The notes beneath the pieces were generated by a model, which was given only the letters and a program-made list of their open reading frames with translations, was not told the DNA's origin and made no database searches. The translations under genes and the position numbers were made by a program. Shown here in pieces: positions 54,459 through 59,700 of a stretch of 59,700 nucleotides of DNA. Origin of the DNA: Gammaproteobacteria bacterium (lineage in GTDB: Bacteria > Pseudomonadota > Gammaproteobacteria > CAISUE01); contig JAJNBD010000002.1 of assembly GCA_021156105.1 (NCBI GenBank), positions 1 through 59,700 of the forward strand, read 5' to 3'. Numbering within the stretch: the stretch's first letter is position 1; each line of letters starts with the position of its first letter.

Positions 54459-54850
54459 TTCAGTACCACGCTAATCGTTGTTGGGGTTTGTTGAAGCGAG
54501 TTTAGCTCCCATGGACGAGCATAAACTAATGAAATTTCTGTCATGCGCGGCGCAATACGTGCATTTTGGTTAACGCGAAATGTCCACTCTTCTATCCCTG
54601 GCGCCCCCACAAGCTGTTTGTTTTTATTTGTGACGTCATAGTGATGGCTAATTAAAGTTAAAAGCTGAGGGTCATAATCTTTAATCAGCCATTCATAGCC
54701 TGTTGTTCGATTTGATTTTAGCTTTAGCGTAAAGGCATTTTGCTCTGGACTAATATTTAAAGGTTTAGCAAGATCAGTCAAGTCTTGTGTTTCAGCAGCG
54801 GCTACCGAAAAAGGAAAAATTATTGCAAAAAAGAAGTGCTTATATTTCAT
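54455..54850 (-). CDS. Chagasin-type cysteine protease inhibitor (I42 family)
   Basis: The 131-residue protein has a signal peptide (cleavage near VAAAE) and the three inhibitory loops of the chagasin/ICP family: SNRTTGYEW (for NPTTGF/Y), GAPGIEEWTF (for GxGG) and ARPWE (for RPW). Members block papain-like (C1) cysteine proteases. In a host-associated bacterium it could protect against lysosomal cathepsins, or it could control an own protease. Secretion beyond the periplasm is not shown. Confidence 0.85.
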   Translation of the reverse strand: MKYKHFFFAIIFPFSVAAAETQDLTDLAKPLNISPEQNAFTLKLKSNRTTGYEWLIKDYDPQLLTLISHHYDVTNKNKQLVGAPGIEEWTFRVNQNARIAPRMTEISLVYARPWELNSLQQTPTTISVVLN

Positions 54851-54986
54851 GCGGCTTACCTCTTAAGATATCTTTAAAAATTATAACATGTTGCTGAGCT
54901 TTGTTTCTGTCGTTTTTCTTTACAAGCTGGCGCGATCGATAGCCATCGTTGTAGGGGTGGCTGACTCTTAGCGATACATTTGCTTA

Positions 54987-54995
54987 TGCTATAAT
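54987..54995 (+). promoter_or_regulatory. secA extended -10 promoter
   Basis: TGC (54987-54989) directly before TATAAT (54990-54995) gives an extended -10 box 31 bp before the secA start; no good -35 box is seen at the right distance, as is usual for this type. Confidence 0.65.
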
Positions 54996-55025
54996 GCTCG
55001 TTTGTTTTGTTAAGTTAAAGACGCT

Positions 55026-57743
55026 ATGCCACTTAAATTTGTTCGAAAAATCTTTGGTTCACGGAATGAGCGCGTATTGCGCGAGCTACGCAAGATTGTT
55101 GCGAAAATTAATGCCTTAGAACCTGAATTACAAAAACTCTCTGATGAAGCGCTACAAGCAAAAACAGCAGAATTCAAGGCGCGTTTAGCTAAAGGTGAAA
55201 CGTTAGACCATTTACTGCCAGAAGCATTTGCAGTGGTGCGAGAAGCCAGCCGACGTACGCTAGGTATGCGCCATTTTGACGTGCAGTTGATTGGTGGTAT
55301 GGTTTTGCATCGTGGCAAGATTGCAGAAATGCGTACCGGTGAAGGTAAAACCTTAATGTCAACTTTGCCAGTTTATCTTAATGCGCTAACGGGCAAGGGC
55401 GTTCATGTGGTTACGGTCAATGATTATTTGGCAAAACGTGATGCCGAGTGGATGGCGCCCGTTTATCATTTCTTAGGGATGACGGTTGGTATTAATCTTT
55501 CTCAAATGCCGCATGCTGAAAAACAAAAGGCATATGCTGCTGATATTACCTATGGTACCAATAATGAATTTGGTTTTGATTATTTGCGCGACAATATGGC
55601 CTTTAGCTTAGCAGACCGTGTGCAGCGCGAATTAAATTTTGCAATTGTCGACGAAGTTGACTCAATTTTAATTGATGAAGCACGTACACCGTTAATTATT
55701 TCTGGTGCCGCAGAAGATAGCTCAGAACTTTATATCAAAATTGATAAATTGATTCCGAAACTTATTCGCCAAGTAGAAAAAGATGGTCCTGGCGATTTTT
55801 CTATGGATGAAAAAACGCGGCAAATTTCTTTGACAGAAGTAGGCCATGAAAAAGTTGAGAAGCTTTTAGTTGAAGTAGGTTTATTAGACGCCGAAGAAAG
55901 TTTATACGCGCCAAGCAATATTCGCTTTATGCATCATATTTATGCTGCGCTTCGTGCTCATAATTTCTTTCAGCGTGATGTCGATTACATCGTACAGAAC
56001 AATGAAATTGTGATTGTTGACGAACATACTGGCCGCACCATGCCTGGTCGTCGTTGGTCGGAAGGCTTGCATCAAGCGGTAGAAGCTAAAGAAAATTTAC
56101 CGATTCAAAATGAAAACCAAACTTTAGCGTCAATTACTTTTCAAAACTATTTTAGACTTTATAACAAACTTGCTGGCATGACAGGAACGGCTGATACAGA
56201 AGCTTATGAGTTCCAACAAATTTATGGTTTAGAGGTTATTGTCATTCCAACCAATAAACCATTGGTCCGAAAAGATTTGGCAGATAAAATTTATCTTTCT
56301 CAGCGTGAAAAATATGCAGCGATCATTGAAGAAATCAAAGCTTACCGCGCAAAAAATGTTCCTGTGTTAGTCGGTACGGCATCGATTGAAAGTTCGGAGT
56401 TATTGTCTCATTTGTTAAGCAAAGAGAATATTCTGCATCAAGTGTTAAATGCAAAATTTCACGAAAAAGAAGCGCAAATTATTGCTGAAGCAGGTCGCCC
56501 TGGCGCCGTCACTATTGCCACCAATATGGCAGGTCGTGGTACAGATATCGTGTTAGGCGGAAACCCTGATGCCGAAATTAAAGCGTTAGAAAATCCAAGT
56601 GAAGAACAAATCCAAGCGATTAAAGCGGCTTGGAAAAAACGCCATGATGATGTGATTACTGCCGGTGGTTTGCATATTATTGGTACTGAGCGTCACGAGT
56701 CGCGCCGTATTGATAACCAATTGCGTGGGCGCGCTGGCCGTCAAGGCGATCCAGGTCAAACACAGTTTTATTTAGCGCTAGAAGATAATCTCATGCGCAT
56801 TTTTGCCGGTGAATGGTTAAAAGCCGCAATGCAAAAACTTGGCATGAAAGAAGGCGAGTCCATTGAACATGGCATGGTTTCTCGCGCGATTGAAAAAGCG
56901 CAGCGTAAAGTGGAAGGCAGAAACTTTGATATCCGTAAACAATTGTTAGAGTTTGACGATGTGGCCAATGACCAACGCCGTGTAATTTATGCGAAACGTG
57001 CGGAGTTTATGGCTAAAGATGACGTGAATGATATTATTAAAGATTTCCGTCATGCCGTCATGGAAACTATTGTTAATCAATATCTTCCCCCTAATAGCTT
57101 AGAGGAGCAGTGGCAAATTCCAGCATTAGAGCAAGCGTTAACGGAAACTTTTGCGGTGCAATTGCCAATTCAGCAATGGCTGGATCAAGAAACTCATTTA
57201 GATGAAGAAGGTGTGCGTAAGCGTATTGCTGCAGAATTAGATCAGGCTTATGCAAGTAAAGTAAATGAAATTAGTCCAGAGGTCTTACGCCAATTAGAAA
57301 AATCTATCTTGTTGCAAGTGTTGGATAATCATTGGCGTGAACATCTTGCGGCGATGGATCATTTACGTCAAGGTATCCATTGGCGAGGTTATGCTCAAAA
57401 GAATCCAAAACAAGAATATAAACGTGAATCTTTCTTGCTGTTCTCTTCTATGATTGATAGCATCAAAGAAGAAGTGGTGCGCTTATTAAGCCATGTGCGC
57501 GTACAATCCGCTTCAGAAGTCGAAGAGTTAGAAGCACAGCGCCGTGAAACCGCGCCACACAATTTTAACTTACAGCATGATAGTTTAAATGAGTTTGCCG
57601 AAAACCAATTTATTCCTGCCGAATCAGAAAACCCATTGGCAAAAAAAACCTTTGTGCCTAATGGTCAAAAAGTCGGTCGCAATGACTCTTGCCCGTGTGG
57701 TTCGGGTAAAAAATATAAACAATGTCACGGAGCAATTTCATAA
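55026..57743 (+). CDS. secA: Protein translocase ATPase SecA
   Basis: The 905-residue ATPase drives export through SecYEG. It has Walker [32 protein letters not shown], the [17 protein letters not shown] helicase motif, and the C-terminal zinc motif [19 protein letters not shown]. Length matches E. coli SecA (901). There is no secM-like gene upstream. It is followed after one base by def, an unusual partner. Confidence 0.98.
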   Translation: MPLKFVRKIFGSRNERVLRELRKIVAKINALEPELQKLSDEALQAKTAEFKARLAKGETLDHLLPEAFAVVREASRRTLGMRHFDVQLIGGMVLHRGKIAEMRTGEGKTLMSTLPVYLNALTGKGVHVVTVNDYLAKRDAEWMAPVYHFLGMTVGINLSQMPHAEKQKAYAADITYGTNNEFGFDYLRDNMAFSLADRVQRELNFAIVDEVDSILIDEARTPLIISGAAEDSSELYIKIDKLIPKLIRQVEKDGPGDFSMDEKTRQISLTEVGHEKVEKLLVEVGLLDAEESLYAPSNIRFMHHIYAALRAHNFFQRDVDYIVQNNEIVIVDEHTGRTMPGRRWSEGLHQAVEAKENLPIQNENQTLASITFQNYFRLYNKLAGMTGTADTEAYEFQQIYGLEVIVIPTNKPLVRKDLADKIYLSQREKYAAIIEEIKAYRAKNVPVLVGTASIESSELLSHLLSKENILHQVLNAKFHEKEAQIIAEAGRPGAVTIATNMAGRGTDIVLGGNPDAEIKALENPSEEQIQAIKAAWKKRHDDVITAGGLHIIGTERHESRRIDNQLRGRAGRQGDPGQTQFYLALEDNLMRIFAGEWLKAAMQKLGMKEGESIEHGMVSRAIEKAQRKVEGRNFDIRKQLLEFDDVANDQRRVIYAKRAEFMAKDDVNDIIKDFRHAVMETIVNQYLPPNSLEEQWQIPALEQALTETFAVQLPIQQWLDQETHLDEEGVRKRIAAELDQAYASKVNEISPEVLRQLEKSILLQVLDNHWREHLAAMDHLRQGIHWRGYAQKNPKQEYKRESFLLFSSMIDSIKEEVVRLLSHVRVQSASEVEELEAQRRETAPHNFNLQHDSLNEFAENQFIPAESENPLAKKTFVPNGQKVGRNDSCPCGSGKKYKQCHGAIS

Positions 57744-57744
57744 A

Positions 57745-58287
57745 ATGACTATTCTTCGCATTTTAGATTATCCAGATCCACGGTTAAAAACCGTTGCAGA
57801 AGCCGTGGTGGATATTAATGATCCTGAAGTTCAGCAAATGATTAGTGATATGCTGGAAACGTTGGAAAATACACCCAACTGTGGTGGTTTAGCGGCAACG
57901 CAATTGGATATCAAAAATCCAAAGCGTATTTTTGTGTTTTATGACTTCATCGAAAGTGAAGGTACACCTGCGGTACCAACTTGCGTGGTAAACCCTGAAA
58001 TCGTGCATATAGAAGGGGAAGTATTCGAAGAAGAAGGTTGCATGTCGGTTTATCCTGACTATATCCAAGCTAAAGTAACACGGCCAGCCATCACACATAT
58101 GCGTGCTATGGATCGCCATGGCAAGCCTGTGGAATATATTCGTTCTGGATATTTAGCTAAAAATTTTATGCATGAAATTGATCACTTAAATGGTAAGCTT
58201 TATATTGATCATTTGAAGCCGGTCAAACGCACGCTGGTGAATGGGAAAATTACTAAAGCAAAACGCTTAAAAGAAAAACGCGCTTAG
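57745..58287 (+). CDS. def: Peptide deformylase
   Basis: The 180-residue enzyme removes the N-formyl group from new proteins. It has the three motifs GGLAATQ, EEGCMSV (metal Cys) and HEIDHLNG (metal His residues and catalytic Glu); the last is preceded by Met rather than the common Gln. The frame is open from 57589 inside secA, but the ATG at 57745 begins MTILRILDYPDPRLKTVAE, the usual Def N-terminus. The gap to secA is one base, so they are coupled. def is normally beside fmt, so this may be a second def copy. Confidence 0.93.
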   Translation: MTILRILDYPDPRLKTVAEAVVDINDPEVQQMISDMLETLENTPNCGGLAATQLDIKNPKRIFVFYDFIESEGTPAVPTCVVNPEIVHIEGEVFEEEGCMSVYPDYIQAKVTRPAITHMRAMDRHGKPVEYIRSGYLAKNFMHEIDHLNGKLYIDHLKPVKRTLVNGKITKAKRLKEKRA

Positions 58288-58314
58288 CCTTTTTAGCTTA
58301 AAGCTATTGCTTTG

Positions 58315-58348
58315 TAAGGGCGATTGATACATCGCCCTTAGCTTTTTT
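58315..58348 (+). terminator. def terminator
   Basis: TAAGGGCGAT (58315-58324) and ATCGCCCTTA (58331-58340) form a perfect 10-bp stem with a 6-nt loop, followed by GCTTTTTTAT, between convergent def and the aldehyde dehydrogenase gene. Confidence 0.88.
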
Positions 58349-58357
58349 ATCAAAACG

Positions 58358-59700
58358 CTAACTAATATCCCAGCATAAAGTTTTTATTTGTAGATATTCT
58401 TCAATTCCATATTTTGAACCTTCTTTGCCTAGGCCAGAATTTTTAATGCCGCCAAAAGGTGCACTAACGCTTGACACGATACCCGTATTAATACCAATCA
58501 TGCCGCTTTGTAAGCTTTCTGCAACGCGGAAAATACGCGCTGGATTTTGGCTGTAAAAATACGCCGCAAGGCCAACAGACGTATTATTTGCAAGCTCAAT
58601 CGCTTCGGCTTCTTCTTTAAAGCGGTATAATGCAACGACTGGACCAAAAATTTCTTCTTGGAAGATAACCATTTCAGCAGTGACATCAACTAAGATGGTT
58701 GGGCTATAAAAAAAGCCACTGAATTCATTTAAAACTTTCCCACCTGCAACGCAAGAAGCGCCTTTATTTATTGCATCTTGTACAAGGCGGTTTACTTTAT
58801 CTAATCCAGCCTGGTTAATTAGTGGGCCAACTTGAGTTTTTTCTTCTAATAATGCACTACCAACGGTCAAGTTGTTTACGGCAGGTATTAGTTTTTCGAC
58901 GAATGACGCATAAACTTTTTCATGGACCAAAACGCGATTAGCGCAAACACAAGTTTGGCCACTATTGCGGAATTTTGATGCCATTAAGCCTGCTAAAGCG
59001 TTATCAAGATCAGCATCCTCAAAAATAATAAAGGGTGCATTGCCGCCAAGTTCTAAAGATAAACGCTTAACGGTATCGGCACTATGCGCCATTAACCACT
59101 GGCCTACACGTGTTGAGCCTGTAAAAGAAATCTTTCGGACGCGAGCATCTTCGCAAAGCGTTAAGCCGATAGGCTGCGCATCGCCGGTAATAACATTGAA
59201 GACACCTTTCGGAAAACCCGCTTCTTCTGCAAGCTTTGCTAAAGCTAAAGCAGAAAAGGGTGTGAGATCAGAAGGTTTTAATACCACAGTACAGCCAGCG
59301 GCAAAAGCAGGTGCACATTTGCGCGTAATCATAGCGCTGGGGAAATTCCAAGGGGTAATTGCGCCGACCACACCAACGGGTTGCTTAATCGTAAAGACAC
59401 GTTTTTCCGCTTGGTCAAGCTGTATAGTATCACCATCAACACGGCGCGCTTGTTCTGCAAACCAGCGCACAAAACTAGCGCTGTACTCAATTTCCCCTTG
59501 CGCTTCTGAGAGTGATTTACCATTCTCTAACGAAATGAGTGATGCCAGTTCGGTTTTATTCTTTAAAATTAAGTCATGCCAGCGCCAGAGAAGGTTTGCG
59601 CGCTCGATGGGAGGTGTCTTTGCCCAAGCAGGAAATGCTGCTGAAGCTGCGTTAATCGCCTGAATTGTTTCTTGGGGGCCAAGGTTTGGGATGATGCCAA
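58358..59700 (-). CDS. gabD: NAD(P)-dependent aldehyde dehydrogenase, GabD-like (partial)
   Basis: The frame is open to the window edge, so the 5' end is missing; the GTG at 59470 is an internal valine (SFVRWFAEQARRVDGD), not the start. It shows ITPWNFPSAMITRK, FTGSTRVGQWLM, the catalytic Glu in LELGGNAPFI and the catalytic Cys in NSGQTCVCANRVLV, the last being typical of succinate-semialdehyde dehydrogenases. About 447 of some 480 residues are visible. It oxidises succinate semialdehyde (GABA degradation) or a related aldehyde. Confidence 0.88.
   Translation of the reverse strand, partial: GIIPNLGPQETIQAINAASAAFPAWAKTPPIERANLLWRWHDLILKNKTELASLISLENGKSLSEAQGEIEYSASFVRWFAEQARRVDGDTIQLDQAEKRVFTIKQPVGVVGAITPWNFPSAMITRKCAPAFAAGCTVVLKPSDLTPFSALALAKLAEEAGFPKGVFNVITGDAQPIGLTLCEDARVRKISFTGSTRVGQWLMAHSADTVKRLSLELGGNAPFIIFEDADLDNALAGLMASKFRNSGQTCVCANRVLVHEKVYASFVEKLIPAVNNLTVGSALLEEKTQVGPLINQAGLDKVNRLVQDAINKGASCVAGGKVLNEFSGFFYSPTILVDVTAEMVIFQEEIFGPVVALYRFKEEAEAIELANNTSVGLAAYFYSQNPARIFRVAESLQSGMIGINTGIVSSVSAPFGGIKNSGLGKEGSKYGIEEYLQIKTLCWDIS

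Noticed and set aside
59329..59470. Start of the aldehyde dehydrogenase at the GTG at 59470
   Set aside because: The same frame continues upstream to the window edge with conserved dehydrogenase sequence (for example GEIEYSASFVRWFAEQ), so the true start is outside.

Overview
The window looks like chromosome from a gammaproteobacterium of the order Legionellales (Coxiella, Legionella or Berkiella type). The evidence is AT-rich DNA, gammaproteobacterial housekeeping genes (tuf, tRNA-Trp, secE, nusG, gltA, uvrD, nrdB, lpx genes, secA), an LbtU-type outer-membrane porin, and several large unrecognised proteins that look like secreted effectors. The genus cannot be fixed by reading alone.

Layout. 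Positions 1-1.6 kb hold the end of tuf, tRNA-Trp, a nested inverted-repeat element, secE and nusG; rplK does not follow nusG as it usually does. Positions 1.6-8.9 kb hold a divergent LysR/flavoprotein pair, gltA, an unrecognised 605-residue protein, xseB-ispA and erpA. Positions 8.9-12.3 kb hold two type II toxin-antitoxin modules on either side of mpl and comF. Positions 12.2-19.6 kb hold uvrD-rdgB, nrdB behind two NrdR boxes, arnC-arnD-like genes, a GC-rich repeat cluster and a Sel1 lipoprotein. Positions 19.7-31.9 kb hold lpxB and four unrecognised proteins, one of 2314 residues with HAD-like motifs at its N-terminus and an internal duplication. Positions 32.1-40.1 kb are a minus-strand run of envelope and metabolic genes (thioesterase, trxB, nnrD, a GT-C-like membrane protein, mraY, skp, lpxD-fabZ-lpxA). 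Positions 40.2-44.6 kb hold an arnB-like aminotransferase, an M17 aminopeptidase, murD and a universal stress protein.

The most interesting region is 44.7-47.1 kb. Three adjacent minus-strand genes encode small related proteins, each with an N-terminal domain of about 100 residues, a low-complexity linker and a C-terminal eukaryotic CaaX prenylation box (CALL, CVML, CCLL), each preceded by one or two extra cysteines. Bacteria lack CaaX prenyltransferases, so these are best explained as effectors lipidated inside a eukaryotic host. They appear to be a small local family made by gene duplication.

Positions 47.3-59.7 kb hold a Nudix hydrolase, an LbtU-family porin, a periplasmic binding protein, a coiled-coil protein, a Cys-rich secreted protein, a transposase remnant, TauE plus DUF1634, a chagasin-type protease inhibitor, secA-def and the 3' part of an aldehyde dehydrogenase gene. 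Envelope synthesis genes (lipid A, murein, Ara4N-like) are scattered rather than clustered, which suggests extensive rearrangement.
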